Of a stretch of 64,000 nt of DNA, positions 18,424 to 28,019 are shown piece by piece (positions within the stretch are counted from its first letter, which is position 1; every line of letters begins with the position of its first letter). Made by a program: the position numbers and the translations under genes. Location: contig NZ_JADEWY010000007.1 of NCBI RefSeq assembly GCF_015207375.1, forward strand, positions 19,065 to 83,064, read 5' to 3'. The stretch comes from Coleofasciculus sp. LEGE 07092 (GTDB lineage Bacteria; Cyanobacteriota; Cyanobacteriia; Cyanobacteriales; Coleofasciculaceae). The notes beneath the pieces are model-generated. The model was given only the letters and a program-made list of their open reading frames with translations. It had not been told where the DNA came from and did no database searches.

Positions 18424-18665
18424 AACCTACCCATCTCTCGCAGGTTTTGAATGTCTTGTTCAAAATCTTCTACCCCGTAATGCACTGAAATACGGCGACT
18501 GGCGAGTAGGTGTTGAAATGCGACGCGGTGCATTCCTGCAAATCGGCTAGCTTGAGCAAGGGTAAGCTTTTCTCGCTGAAAGAGCATGACAGCGATTTCT
18601 TGACGCATTTCAGCCTCAGTCATGCGAGTTACGGTTAAAATTTCGTCAGAAACAACAACACTCAT
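18420..18665 (-). CDS. UPF0175 antitoxin
   Basis: An 81-residue protein, MSVVVSDEILTVTRMTEAEM onward. The ribbon/helix segment EIAVMLFQREKLTLAQASRF, then AGMHRVAFQHLLASR, is typical of UPF0175. It should bind and neutralise the downstream DUF3368 toxin and repress the operon. I chose the internal ATG at 18663-18665, which has GAGG nearby. The longer frame upstream runs through the duplicated leader repeat B and is not coding. Confidence 0.85.
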   Translation of the reverse strand: MSVVVSDEILTVTRMTEAEMRQEIAVMLFQREKLTLAQASRFAGMHRVAFQHLLASRRISVHYGVEDFEQDIQNLREMGRL

Positions 18666-18732
18666 GGCTAAATTCCTCGCTACCCTCACTATTTTATGCC
18701 ACTGAGCTAGTAAATGCCTGTGTGCTGTCCGA

Positions 18733-18873
18733 GCATTCGATGAATGACATCTACAGCAAATGCGATCGCATTTTACTTGATCGACGAGTGATCGCGCTTT
18801 TTGTAGAGAGTCAATCGCATTTTGCATCAAAAATACCAAGGAGAAATACAGCATGATTAAGGCACTTCCGCTT
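18733..18873 (+). repeat. Leader repeat B (copy 2), orphan start of a PEP-CTERM gene
   Basis: It repeats the leader of the 16205 gene including HIP1 sites, the SD and ATG plus six codons (MIKALPL). The frame then runs into unrelated sequence and stops after seven more codons. The duplication ends at the stop codon of the convergent DUF29 gene. Confidence 0.85.
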
Positions 18874-19348
18874 ACTCTGGTATATAATCAGCATTGAGGA
18901 TATCCTCTAAACTAAATTCAGGTTCCCTAGGAAATAGTTCTGCATCTAATTCGTATTTTTTCAGGATATCTTTCCTGGCATTAATATAACATTCGCTCCA
19001 TAGCTCTGCTAACAATCCTCTGAGACTGGGGCTATCTTCCAATAAATATTCTATTTGCCTTCTTTGTTCAACAATAGTTTGACGCCATCCTCTAGCATTA
19101 TTAGCTTTTTCAGCTTGCCAATACTTAATCTTTAAAAGATGTTCTATTAAAGTTGTAAATCGACTTTTTAATTCTTTTCTTTCGCTTCTGCCCATGCTTT
19201 CAATTTCTTCTATCAAACTATCAAAATCCACAAGCTCTAGCTGCCGCTCTTTTAATAATTTTGCTGTCGTTTGCAACCACAAATAGAAATCTTGTTCGTA
19301 AAGTTCTGATAGATTTGAGATAGATTGAACCTTTAAATCTGGATTCAT
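18872..19348 (-). CDS. DUF29 family protein
   Basis: A 158-residue helical protein. LYEQDFYLWLQTTAKLLKER, LVDFDSLIEEIESMGRSERK and LLEHLLK-like helices are the DUF29 signature. The family is abundant and multicopy in cyanobacteria and its biochemical role is unknown. An AAGGA lies before the start. It sits between two toxin-antitoxin pairs, which fits an accessory gene, but nothing in it indicates toxicity. Its TAA abuts the end of leader repeat B. Confidence 0.9.
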   Translation of the reverse strand: MNPDLKVQSISNLSELYEQDFYLWLQTTAKLLKERQLELVDFDSLIEEIESMGRSERKELKSRFTTLIEHLLKIKYWQAEKANNARGWRQTIVEQRRQIEYLLEDSPSLRGLLAELWSECYINARKDILKKYELDAELFPREPEFSLEDILNADYIPE

Positions 19349-19731
19349 ATTGTCCTTACTTAATTATCAAATTTTATCTACCTAAAGTTGTTGTAATAGC
19401 TTGAGTCGTCGAATTACTGCTAGATTATAAATCACCAATTTTAGCTAAATTCACATAATAACACGCTTGTGCGATCGCGCTCCACTTAATTTTGTCAGCC
19501 TGTGTTAGAAGCACATAACATACCCTATTTTTGTGTAGAGATTTGGAGTAGTAAAACCGCCGATCAGAGGATGCTGTAGAGTCCCGTAAAACATCTTCTT
19601 TTATTGATGTTGGATTTCGCCTGATTCGGTGAATGATAGGAGCGAAGCCGAAGCCTTGACCAGAACTCTTGAGGCTTCCCTTCTTTGATTATTGGGAAGG
19701 CAGTCTAACTTTGCCGTTATCTGGCTTCTTA
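19349..19731. other. 383-bp spacer with a repeat fragment
   Basis: AT-rich sequence without a gene. It contains a third copy of the TTGATGTTGGATTT / GATTCGGTGAATGA block (19604-19638) and a CTTCCC / GGGAAG hairpin near 19677-19701 that may end the DUF433-DUF5615 transcript. Confidence 0.5.
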
Positions 19732-20079
19732 CTAAATATACCGGACTTGATTTTGCATCTCGTCAGAGGTTACTTGATTGAGAATGGCGAGTAATCGTTG
19801 TGCGATCTCTTGAGGAGAACGACGGACAGCAAAAATTACTCCATAGTGCATCTGACCTGAATCAAAGTAATTCTGTACAAGTTCTTCAAAGTCAGTTCTA
19901 TTGTGAGAAACCAGAGTTCTTGCTTGACTTACAGCATACGCAAGTTGCTCCGCATCAGTTGCGTGCAGTCGCCCCGCATCTCGTGCGGTAATGACATCAA
20001 AACCTCTCGCTTGAAGCAAATTGGCTACCAGTACATTGACATCTTCATCCAAATACAGGCAAATAAATACGCTGCTCAC
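19732..20079 (-). CDS. DUF5615 PIN-like toxin
   Basis: A 115-residue predicted nuclease of the Mut7-C/PIN-like DUF5615 group. The acidic start YLDEDVNVLVANLL (D11-D13), ATDAEQL (D42) and SHNRTDF (N60, D63) are the conserved positions. DUF5615 genes are typically paired with DUF433 genes, as here. It follows the DUF433 gene with a 4-bp overlap. Toxic RNase activity is predicted from the fold, not shown. Confidence 0.85.
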   Translation of the reverse strand: MSSVFICLYLDEDVNVLVANLLQARGFDVITARDAGRLHATDAEQLAYAVSQARTLVSHNRTDFEELVQNYFDSGQMHYGVIFAVRRSPQEIAQRLLAILNQVTSDEMQNQVRYI

Positions 20080-20357
20080 AAATCTCTAACCAATGGATCA
20101 ATTAATTCATCAGGAATGCGGTTTTTTTCAATATACTGATTAATTTCGTCTTGGTGGTCACTGTAGTAAGTTAATGCTCCAAAGACTTGTCCCAAAGTAA
20201 GGTGTGGCATTCCTTTGGGGATTTCCTCCGGTGCAATGCCCATCCGCCAAGTTTCAACGATTGCTCGGACGGGCGTACGAGTTCCTCGGATGATTGGTTC
20301 TCCATGTAGAATCTCATCATCCCGGACAACATAAAGATATTCCGTCGCTTGAACCAT
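20076..20357 (-). CDS. DUF433 antitoxin (VapB-like HTH)
   Basis: A 93-residue protein. GEPIIRGTRTPVRAIVETWR, GIAPEEIPKGMPHLTLGQVF and the following ALTYYSDH are the hallmarks of DUF433, a winged-HTH antitoxin family. It precedes and overlaps the DUF5615 toxin gene, so the two form one operon that the antitoxin probably autoregulates. Confidence 0.88.
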   Translation of the reverse strand: MVQATEYLYVVRDDEILHGEPIIRGTRTPVRAIVETWRMGIAPEEIPKGMPHLTLGQVFGALTYYSDHQDEINQYIEKNRIPDELIDPLVRDL

Positions 20358-20471
20358 GCTTACCCTTCAAGTCGGCTACTCTTCATTGTATCGTTAGTAT
20401 TTAAAGCAATAGCTGTTTTCGTTCGCTTCTACCCATAGAGTTGAGGCGATCGCCCGTTGATTATCCTAGCA

Positions 20472-20504
20472 AGATCCCCGACTTCTTAGAGAAGTCGGGG
20501 ATCT
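20472..20504. repeat. Perfect 15-bp inverted repeat, AGATCCCCGACTTCT arms
   Basis: Arms of 15 bp with a 3-nt loop (TAG) lie between the radical SAM gene end and the DUF433 promoter region. This is a dispersed cyanobacterial palindrome that could act as a transcription terminator for the minus-strand radical SAM gene, although no T-run follows. Confidence 0.6.
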
Positions 20505-20533
20505 GGAGTACCTCACTTAACTTAAAAAGTGCT

Positions 20534-22123
20534 TTAATTAATCATTTCCACAGGTAATCTATCCATTACGTCTGTTATCTCCTTCGCTGGCTTTTGCGCC
20601 AAAAACTCCGCCAACTGCCCCTCAATTTGCTCCCTCACAATCTGACGATACTCTAAAAAATGCTCATTGTGCGCGCAAACCGTCAGGTAATGCTCCCAAA
20701 CCGCCGGATTTCGCTTAATCATGCTAAATAAGTGATGCCAAAACTTCCAACGAGTTTTGCGCTTAACTCCCTGTCGCCAACAGACAATTAACAATGCTTT
20801 TAAATCAACCCAACTGGGTAACTTAAACGGCGGTTGGCACTTCGGTTCGCCCAACTTCAGAAAATACCGATAAACCCGATCTAAATATTGCTCCGACTCG
20901 TACAACTGCCAGAATGCCTCAACGTATTCCCTCGCAATCTCTTCTAAAGGACGAGTCGGAATAAAATTCATTAAGGTTGTTTGGTTAATATTCCCACCTC
21001 TGCCCCGCAACCGTCCCTCTTTCTCTAACCGATACCACAAAGCAGTATTGGGTAAAGCTTGCAACATCGCAAAGGTTGTGGTAGGAATTCCGGTTTGTTC
21101 CGCAAACCGCACAATGCGATCGCCTGCTCCCGACTTTTCCCCATCAAAACCGACAATAAAGCCAGCTATCACCCGCAATCCCGCCCTCGTAATTGTTTCT
21201 ACCGAGTCAGCCAGGGAACTGCGAATATTTTGGAATTTTTTAGTTAATTGCAAGCTATCTTCATCGGGTGTTTCAATCCCCAAGAATACTGCATCAAAAT
21301 AACACTCTACCATCAGTTCCATTAATTCCGAGTCTTGAGCCAAATCAATCGAGGCTTCAGTATTAAATCGGAACGGATACTGGTGTTCAGCTTGCCAAAC
21401 TTTTAAGTCTTTCAGTAACAACTTAACATTGCGCTTATTGCCAATGAAGTTGTCATCCACCATAAACACGCCGCGCCGCCATCCCAGTTCGTAGAGGTAA
21501 TCCAATTCTGCTAATAACTGGGCGGGAGTTTTGGTGCGGGGTTTGCGACCGTAGAGGACAATAATATCGCAAAATTCACACTGGAAGGGACACCCCCGCG
21601 AAAACTGCACCGACATCGAATCGTAAGCGTCGAACTCTAACAACTCAAAGCGAGGAATCGGTGTTTCTGTCACATTAGGTTTTTCGCCATTAGAGCGAAA
21701 AATTCCCGCCTTGTCCCCTCGTTGGATTGCCTCAATAAACATGGGTAGGGTAATTTCCCCTTCATCCAAAATCAGGTAATCTACCCCCACATCTTGGACT
21801 TCCTCCGGAACCGAAGTCGGGTAAGGACCCCCCACCGCGACTCGCTTACCGCGTCGTTTTGCCTCCCGAATTTGATCCAACAAATCTGGTTTCTGGACAA
21901 TCATCGCCGAGAGAATCACGACATCTGCCCATTCCCATTCCTCCTCCGTTACTGCCCGGATATTCCGGTCTACTAGTTTAAACTCCCAATCTTGTGGTAG
22001 GATTGCCGCTACCGTCACTAACCCTAAGGGCGGCAGGAGTACTTTGCGATCGACTAATTCCAAGATTTTTTCGTAAGACCAAAAGGTTTTAGGAAACAGG
22101 GGATAGACGAGTAAAACTCTCAT
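20534..22123 (-). CDS. B12-binding domain radical SAM protein (DUF4070 type)
   Basis: A 529-residue enzyme. The N-terminal cobalamin-binding Rossmann domain (about 1-145) is followed by a radical SAM barrel with the 4Fe-4S motif C178-x3-C182-x2-C185 (RGCPFQCEFC). The C-terminal DUF4070-like region begins near residue 370. Related proteins include methyltransferases and hopanoid-modifying enzymes. The substrate here is unknown. The cobalamin motif is not the DxHxxG type. The cobO gene elsewhere in the window shows the strain handles corrinoids. It appears to be a single-gene transcript. Confidence 0.88.
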   Translation of the reverse strand: MRVLLVYPLFPKTFWSYEKILELVDRKVLLPPLGLVTVAAILPQDWEFKLVDRNIRAVTEEEWEWADVVILSAMIVQKPDLLDQIREAKRRGKRVAVGGPYPTSVPEEVQDVGVDYLILDEGEITLPMFIEAIQRGDKAGIFRSNGEKPNVTETPIPRFELLEFDAYDSMSVQFSRGCPFQCEFCDIIVLYGRKPRTKTPAQLLAELDYLYELGWRRGVFMVDDNFIGNKRNVKLLLKDLKVWQAEHQYPFRFNTEASIDLAQDSELMELMVECYFDAVFLGIETPDEDSLQLTKKFQNIRSSLADSVETITRAGLRVIAGFIVGFDGEKSGAGDRIVRFAEQTGIPTTTFAMLQALPNTALWYRLEKEGRLRGRGGNINQTTLMNFIPTRPLEEIAREYVEAFWQLYESEQYLDRVYRYFLKLGEPKCQPPFKLPSWVDLKALLIVCWRQGVKRKTRWKFWHHLFSMIKRNPAVWEHYLTVCAHNEHFLEYRQIVREQIEGQLAEFLAQKPAKEITDVMDRLPVEMIN

Positions 22124-22335
22124 ATAATTGCTAACCTCCTAAAGCTAGTCGCGGATTAACCCATTAGTTGCCAAGATTTATAGTTGTTACTACTATCTCA
22201 GCTTACCGTTTTGTTTTTTATTCTGAAAAAAGCAGTCAGTCTCAGTCAGGAAGACTGCCCAAAAAGTTAGACATATCACAGTACTCTAACAGTTCCCACC
22301 CGTTTTAACACTCTCCCTGAGTCAGCAATGCCAAA

Positions 22336-22365
22336 AGTAGGAGCGTTATCGGCAACACTCCTACT
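22336..22365 (-). terminator. Hairpin terminator after the haemagglutinin-repeat gene
   Basis: AGTAGGAG / CTCCTACT arms, extended by GTT/AAC, are followed on the minus strand by TTTTGG. It lies about 50 bp past the stop codon of the 22414 gene. Confidence 0.6.
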
Positions 22366-22413
22366 CAGGATGGGAATTTTCTGTCAGTCTGCTAATCAGT
22401 CCTTCAGCATGAT

Positions 22414-25400
22414 TTATTCTTGTTCTGTGGGTTGTAGATAAATCACTGGGTCTTTGAAATTCGGATCATCTACGATGAAGATCGTACCCGTGCCATCTTC
22501 CCGTCCGATGATAATCGAGCTAAAGCCATCGATTAAGCGGCTGATCTCTTCACTGGTGAGATCCAAGATACTCGCGCCTGTATCAGATGCGCCATTAACT
22601 CGGATATCTTGAGCAATCGAGAACGGTCGAAACTTCAATTCAGCGCCATTGCTTTGGACTGCACTACCATCAGCAATATTCGTTTCATCCCCCGTAAAGA
22701 TAATATCACCGCCCACTACTCCACCAGAAGCGTTGACACTGGTAACGTTAATCACATCCGATTTCAGCTCAACCTTGCCACCATCACCATCAGCCGAACT
22801 CGAATCTAAAATCGGAGCGTCCCCATTACTCGTATCAATACTACCTGCTTCATTCGTCGTCATGGTAATACTTCCACCCAAACCAACGCCATTGGAGAAG
22901 GAAAGAATACTGCTGGTTTGAATATTACCGTCAGCCGTTGTCAGCGTGACATCACCCCCACTGCCAGACTCCGAGCTAGAATCGACAATGGCAGTACTCA
23001 GGTCAATATCCCCTGTACCCGCACTGATTTCGGCACTAATTGCTCCGCCATTACCAGAACCTGTTGAGCTAGAGTCTAAATCGTCGGCACTAATATTGCC
23101 TTCATTGGTACTCAGAGCAATATCTCCACCCGTAGCCGGACTGTTACCAGAGGTTAACGTGCCTGTGGTGGCGTCAATGGAACCAATTCCATCCTCGATA
23201 GTCAGAGAAATATTACCACCAACACCCCCTGTCGTATCGGAGAAGGAATTAATACTGCTGGTGCTAATATTGCCTTCTGCTGTTGTCAGGGAGACATCAC
23301 CGCCATCACCACCAGCCGCACTGGAATCTAACGTACCTGCTGTTGTATCAATTTGTCCAATTCTTTCGTCACTGGCAGCAATATCAAAGGTAATTTTACC
23401 CCCATCTCCGTCACCACCGGAGCTAGAATTTACGTCTGCGGTGCTAATACCCCCACCCGCCGTATCAATGGTAATGGCACCACCATCACCATTAGCTGAA
23501 CTGGAATCTAACGTACTGCTGCTGGTATCGATAATTCCGGGAATATCTTTCGCTGTTAAATTAATTGCACCGCCAGTACCGCTACCATTAACACTGGAAT
23601 CAAGATCGTCGGTTAAAATTTGTCCTTCATTAACGGTAAGGGAAATTGCGCCACCATTGCCATCTTCTGAGGTTGCATTCAACGTACCAACGGTAGTATC
23701 AATATCACCCGTTTGACCCGTTTTCAGAGTAATATCACCACCATTCCCGCCGCCCGTGGAACTCGTATTCACTGTTGCAGTTTGAAGGTTGCCGTTGGTG
23801 CTAGTGGCAGTCGTATCCAGGGTTACATTACCCCCATTCGCCACCGTTGAGCCAGTAGTTATTGTGCCGCCTGTGGCATCAATCGCTCCTTCTGTGCCAT
23901 TCACAGTCAGGGAAATGCTTCCCCCCGTACTGCCAGCATTACTGGAGAAACTATCTAAGTTGGCAGTCGCAATACTACCTTCAAACGTATCTAAATCAAT
24001 ATCGCCACCATTGCCACCCTCGGAGGTAGAGTCTAACGTACCGTTGGTGACATCAATTGAACCTTCTCCGCCTTCAATTTTGAGGGTAATATTACCCCCA
24101 GTTCCTGCACCGTTTGAGAATGAATTGACATCGGCGGTGTCAATATTGCCTTCTGCGGTTGTGAGGGAGATACTTCCACCGTTACCTGCCTCAGAGGTAG
24201 CAAATAACGTACCACCCGCCGTATCAATGGCTCCAGTTACTTCTGAATTCGCCGCAATATCCATGCGAATCCTACCAGCATCCCCGTCACCACCAGAACG
24301 GGTATCCACATCAGCGGTGTTAATATTGCCACCACCCGTGGTGAGGGTGACATCATTGCCATTACCACCAGCCGAACTTGCGTTGATTGTACCGCTGGTA
24401 GCGTTAATTAATCCGGGCGAACCATTAACAGTGAGGCTAACTGCGCCTGCTGTTCCTTCATCGCTGGCACTCGCGTCAATAGTAGCCGTTTGGATATTGC
24501 CATCCTCGGTGGTTAGCTTAATGTCACCCGCATTACCGTCAACTGTCGTTGAGTCTAATGTGCCATTGGTAGTATCAATATCGCCACCGCCACCTGCATC
24601 AATATCAATTTTGCCGCCATTTCCCGTACCTGTGGCGCTGGAGTCGAGGTTATCGGTTTGAATATTACCATCACTGGTCGTGAGTTCAATTTTACCACCA
24701 TCGGCGACAGTGGAACCAGAAGTTAACGTCCCACCCGTGGTATCAATGGAGCCTTCAATATCTTCAACCTTTAATTCAATTGTTCCACCAACACTATCAG
24801 CATCCTCGGAAAAGGTATTGATATCGGCGGTACTGATACTACCTTGAAACGTCTTCAACTCAACATTCCCGCCGTCTCCGGTTGCGGAGGTTGAGTCGAG
24901 TGTACCCGTTGTCGTATTAATTGAGCCAGTTCCGGCGGCAACATCCAGGGTAATTTCTGCACCAACACCACCATTGCTGGAGAAGGAATCAATAGTACTG
25001 GCGCTAATATTACCTTCATTCGTGGAAAGCTTAATTTCACCTCCGTCACCCTCCACAGACGTTGAGCGTAACGTTCCATTGGTGGCATCAATCGAACCCA
25101 CTCCGCCATTAATTGTCAGGAAGATTTCGCCACCTTCCCCGTCATCACCAGAGGAGGTATCCACATCCGCCGTATCAATATTGCCAGCCGCAGTGGTGAG
25201 GGTTATTTTACCACCGTCTCCAGTCGCAGAACTCGCATCTAACGTCCCACTACTGGTATCAATTTGTCCCGTTCCTTCTGAATTAGCAGCAATATCAAAG
25301 TCAATATCACCGGCTGTACCGTCACCATTAACGCTGGTATCCACATCCAGAGTCGTAATATCGCCACCTGCGGTAGAGAATGTAACATTCCCGCCATCCC

Positions 25401-26976
25401 CAGACTCAGACGTAGAAGCCACTCTGACACCACTACTGCTAATATTAATAGCACCGAGTCCAGCGGTAACATCCAGGTTAATTGTGCCACCTGTACCCGA
25501 ACCTGTAGAACTGGCATTTAATCCGCCATTGACTTTAATATCACCACCGGATGAAGTCAGGTCAATCGTGCCGCCGTCTCCAGATGTAGACGTATCGATA
25601 TAACCGACTAATAGACTAGCACCTGAAATGTCAATACTCCTACCTTCAGCGCGGATAACGTCAGCCGAATCATTCATAATAAACGCACCTGAACCATCAT
25701 CATCCGCATCGGCGGTAAAGGTTAGTGACCCACTCCCCGGCTTAAATAGTAATTCATCATCCGGCAAATCATTAACGGAAATATTATTCGTCGCTTCCAG
25801 AATAATATTAGTATCCCCGGACATTCCTTCTAGTTCTGATTCGTAGATTTGGAAGGTTCCACCCGTGGGAGGTTCAGAAGCAAGAACTTCAGCCGTCGCC
25901 GCATTTGGATCAGTTCCCAAGGCGTTTTCTAAACTGCCATCATCATCCCCATCATCAGGACTACCATCACCGATAATGGCGATATTCTTCGGGTCAAGTA
26001 GCAGCGTACCAAAGTTCCCATTAGCGGCGGATGTATTAACAGTTCCGTCAAAAATCAAACTGTCTTTACCCGATACCTCCACAAAACCACCATCGCCAGA
26101 ATATTCACCGCCACGAGCCGTAATGTTACCGTTAAAACTGGTAATTTGGTTTGACCAGACAACGGCTTGACCACCAGTGCCGTTATCCGTAGCATTAACA
26201 TTAATCAGGGAATCAGAACTTACAAAAGTACGAGAAGCCGTTGGCAGAGTTCCTTCACCTTTAAAATCACCTCCAACTGATACCCGACCACCACCGTTTG
26301 TACCAGAAGCATCAATAGTAGCATCAACTAGAGCAACGCGATCGCCTAAAATATTCACACCACCCCCCGTCTGGGAACTCGCTGTATTCAGAGTACCAGC
26401 AACAATTGCCGTACCAGAATTTACAGGAACAGTAGTTGCTGATTCCGTTAGTTGCACCGTGCCATCTGAATTCGCGGCTACCCCGGTGGTACTTTCGTTC
26501 CCCGTCAGTAATTCGGGTATAGACAGAGGAGAAATGCCAGCAGCACTGGGTAAACTACTATTATTAGCGATCGCAGTTGACTCAACTTCCAAACTCAGAA
26601 TCATCCCTTCTTGGGAGATGCGCACTCGATTCTCGCCCGGTACTGCCGTAACCGTAATATTACCCCCCGGTGTCGAGATAGTTCCGGTATTAATAACAGT
26701 GCCACCCAGCAGCGTTAAATTCTGCCCTTCACTCACTGCCAAATCGCCAGCATTAATAATACCTCCTGGCTCATTCATCGTAAAGGCAAAGCCATTGGGA
26801 GAACCCACTAAAGCTTGATAGTTGTTATCCCCAACAGCATAAAACCAACCGCCTTCAAAACTGATACCATTCGCCGTCGTCGCTGTAAACGCTGCTGGCA
26901 CATTTAAGCTCGCATTCTCACCAAAAACAATCCCGGCTGGATTCATTAGGTAAAGGTTCGAGTTACCTCCTGTCAC
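22414..26976 (-). CDS. Filamentous haemagglutinin-type (TPS domain) repeat protein, 5' truncated
   Basis: A 1520-residue frame. The first recognisable part is the distal half of a TPS/haemagglutination-activity domain (TGGNSNLYLMNPAGIVFGEN). The homologous reading continues upstream (SLINGLIQVTGG) to about 27018 and then hits an in-frame TAA at 27040-27042. The signal peptide and about the first 80 residues of the TPS domain are therefore missing. The remainder is a beta-helix of more than 20 units of about 45 residues, with motifs such as GSIDTTNGTLDS, GDGGKITLTT and GNISTADV. Without a signal and complete TPS domain, two-partner secretion is unlikely, so the gene is probably decayed despite its long open frame. 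The low-stop antisense frames are artefacts of its codon pattern. Confidence 0.75.
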   Translation of the reverse strand: MTGGNSNLYLMNPAGIVFGENASLNVPAAFTATTANGISFEGGWFYAVGDNNYQALVGSPNGFAFTMNEPGGIINAGDLAVSEGQNLTLLGGTVINTGTISTPGGNITVTAVPGENRVRISQEGMILSLEVESTAIANNSSLPSAAGISPLSIPELLTGNESTTGVAANSDGTVQLTESATTVPVNSGTAIVAGTLNTASSQTGGGVNILGDRVALVDATIDASGTNGGGRVSVGGDFKGEGTLPTASRTFVSSDSLINVNATDNGTGGQAVVWSNQITSFNGNITARGGEYSGDGGFVEVSGKDSLIFDGTVNTSAANGNFGTLLLDPKNIAIIGDGSPDDGDDDGSLENALGTDPNAATAEVLASEPPTGGTFQIYESELEGMSGDTNIILEATNNISVNDLPDDELLFKPGSGSLTFTADADDDGSGAFIMNDSADVIRAEGRSIDISGASLLVGYIDTSTSGDGGTIDLTSSGGDIKVNGGLNASSTGSGTGGTINLDVTAGLGAINISSSGVRVASTSESGDGGNVTFSTAGGDITTLDVDTSVNGDGTAGDIDFDIAANSEGTGQIDTSSGTLDASSATGDGGKITLTTAAGNIDTADVDTSSGDDGEGGEIFLTINGGVGSIDATNGTLRSTSVEGDGGEIKLSTNEGNISASTIDSFSSNGGVGAEITLDVAAGTGSINTTTGTLDSTSATGDGGNVELKTFQGSISTADINTFSEDADSVGGTIELKVEDIEGSIDTTGGTLTSGSTVADGGKIELTTSDGNIQTDNLDSSATGTGNGGKIDIDAGGGGDIDTTNGTLDSTTVDGNAGDIKLTTEDGNIQTATIDASASDEGTAGAVSLTVNGSPGLINATSGTINASSAGGNGNDVTLTTGGGNINTADVDTRSGGDGDAGRIRMDIAANSEVTGAIDTAGGTLFATSEAGNGGSISLTTAEGNIDTADVNSFSNGAGTGGNITLKIEGGEGSIDVTNGTLDSTSEGGNGGDIDLDTFEGSIATANLDSFSSNAGSTGGSISLTVNGTEGAIDATGGTITTGSTVANGGNVTLDTTATSTNGNLQTATVNTSSTGGGNGGDITLKTGQTGDIDTTVGTLNATSEDGNGGAISLTVNEGQILTDDLDSSVNGSGTGGAINLTAKDIPGIIDTSSSTLDSSSANGDGGAITIDTAGGGISTADVNSSSGGDGDGGKITFDIAASDERIGQIDTTAGTLDSSAAGGDGGDVSLTTAEGNISTSSINSFSDTTGGVGGNISLTIEDGIGSIDATTGTLTSGNSPATGGDIALSTNEGNISADDLDSSSTGSGNGGAISAEISAGTGDIDLSTAIVDSSSESGSGGDVTLTTADGNIQTSSILSFSNGVGLGGSITMTTNEAGSIDTSNGDAPILDSSSADGDGGKVELKSDVINVTSVNASGGVVGGDIIFTGDETNIADGSAVQSNGAELKFRPFSIAQDIRVNGASDTGASILDLTSEEISRLIDGFSSIIIGREDGTGTIFIVDDPNFKDPVIYLQPTEQE

Positions 26977-27374
26977 CTGAATTAAACCATTAATTAATGA
27001 AGCATCACTAAGGTTGTTGATAACAGAGTGGTGAAAAATTTAGGCTCAAACATCAATCTTTTTTTAGTTGTCAGCAAGTGCTAACCCCTGAAGAGCAAAT
27101 CTGGTTAATCACCGAGCATTGCAACATTAAGTTTCAATGACATGAAGCGCTTTCTCCGGTAACTCTAAAACCGGATTTGTCTGACATCCTCTATTTAGTA
27201 TTTAGATGTCCTCTAGGGATCGCCGCTTTATAGTAGTGGATTGATGATCCATTATTTCTCTGCTGAAAGATAGATAAAAATAGATTAAAACTACTAAAAA
27301 ATCTACTCTAAGATAGAAGAAATGGGCAGGCTTTTTGTGTGTCTACTACAGAATGATTTTTTTGGGAAGTTCCC
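26977..27374. other. 398-bp region with the deletion edge of the haemagglutinin gene
   Basis: 27000-27018 still encodes residues of the TPS domain in frame with the downstream gene. Beyond the TAA at 27040 the sequence is unrelated. A plus-strand open stretch ending at about 27140 (LTPEEQIWLITEHCNI then stop) looks coding but is too short to assign. No complete gene is present. Confidence 0.4.
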
Positions 27375-28019
27375 TTACTTCCGCCAACTTCCCGAGGTGC
27401 GCTCGTAATAACTCCAGTAGAGCAACTCTAACTTGCCGCCATACTCCTGAATCATGGCAAGCTGACGGCGATACAACCCCCGAAAGGTGTTGGCAAACAC
27501 CAATGTAAAGATTGCCACGCACAAACCCGCAACCGTTGTGATTAATGCCTCACTGATGCCTCCCGTGACGCCTTGAGTAACTTGACCGCCAATATCACCG
27601 ATTCTCAAGGCAGAAAAAGCGTTGATCAACCCCAGAATCGTACCTAAAAGACCGAGTAGGGGTGAAACACTGATAATTGTCTCAAATGCCGTATTGAAGC
27701 GCTTCAGGACAGGTAACTCCGCTTGCGTCGCCGTTTCTAATGCCAGTCGAAATTTTTCTGGGGTGGGAGATTGGAGTTCTAAAGCCGCTAGAAAAATTCG
27801 CGCGATCGGCAAATCGCTATTTTTTTCCAGCTTGAGAAACGCTTCGGGGGGATTTTGCTCGTAGAGGCGGATAACATCCCGCACGAGGCGCTGCTGGCGT
27901 TCGGTGATTCGCATCCAAAAGTTCGCCCGCTCTAAAATGAGAGCGATCGCTAAAAGCGATAGAGCCAGCAGGGGCAACATGACTACCCCACCCAATGAAA
28001 AAAAAGCGCTGATTGGCAT
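27375..28019 (-). CDS. MotA/TolQ/ExbB proton channel family protein
   Basis: A 214-residue inner-membrane protein. One N-terminal helix (about 7-30), a cytoplasmic loop and two C-terminal helices match ExbB/TolQ. SVSPLLGLLGTILGLINAF and TVAGLCVAIFTLVFANTF are the conserved pore segments. It would form a proton channel with an ExbD/TolR partner to power outer-membrane transport. No ExbD gene is adjacent, so the partner must lie elsewhere. The start is the ATG at 28017-28019. A TTG-initiated extension of seven codons is possible. Confidence 0.88.
   Translation of the reverse strand: MPISAFFSLGGVVMLPLLALSLLAIALILERANFWMRITERQQRLVRDVIRLYEQNPPEAFLKLEKNSDLPIARIFLAALELQSPTPEKFRLALETATQAELPVLKRFNTAFETIISVSPLLGLLGTILGLINAFSALRIGDIGGQVTQGVTGGISEALITTVAGLCVAIFTLVFANTFRGLYRRQLAMIQEYGGKLELLYWSYYERTSGSWRK

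Noticed and set aside
22414..25700. Regularly repeated DNA that could be mistaken for a CRISPR array; the same applies to the RTX repeats at 46740-47063.
   Set aside because: The repeats are in-frame coding units with divergent sequence (or 108-bp contiguous copies) and lack spacers.
22946..26818. Several long plus-strand frames (roughly 200-290 codons) antisense to the haemagglutinin-repeat gene, rich in Pro, Ser and Val.
   Set aside because: They mirror the repetitive codon pattern of the minus-strand gene, lack ribosome-binding sites and show no independent family.
27040..27140. Plus-strand open stretch ending LTPEEQIWLITEHCNI.
   Set aside because: Too short to assign, no start codon or SD; may be a remnant but cannot be supported.
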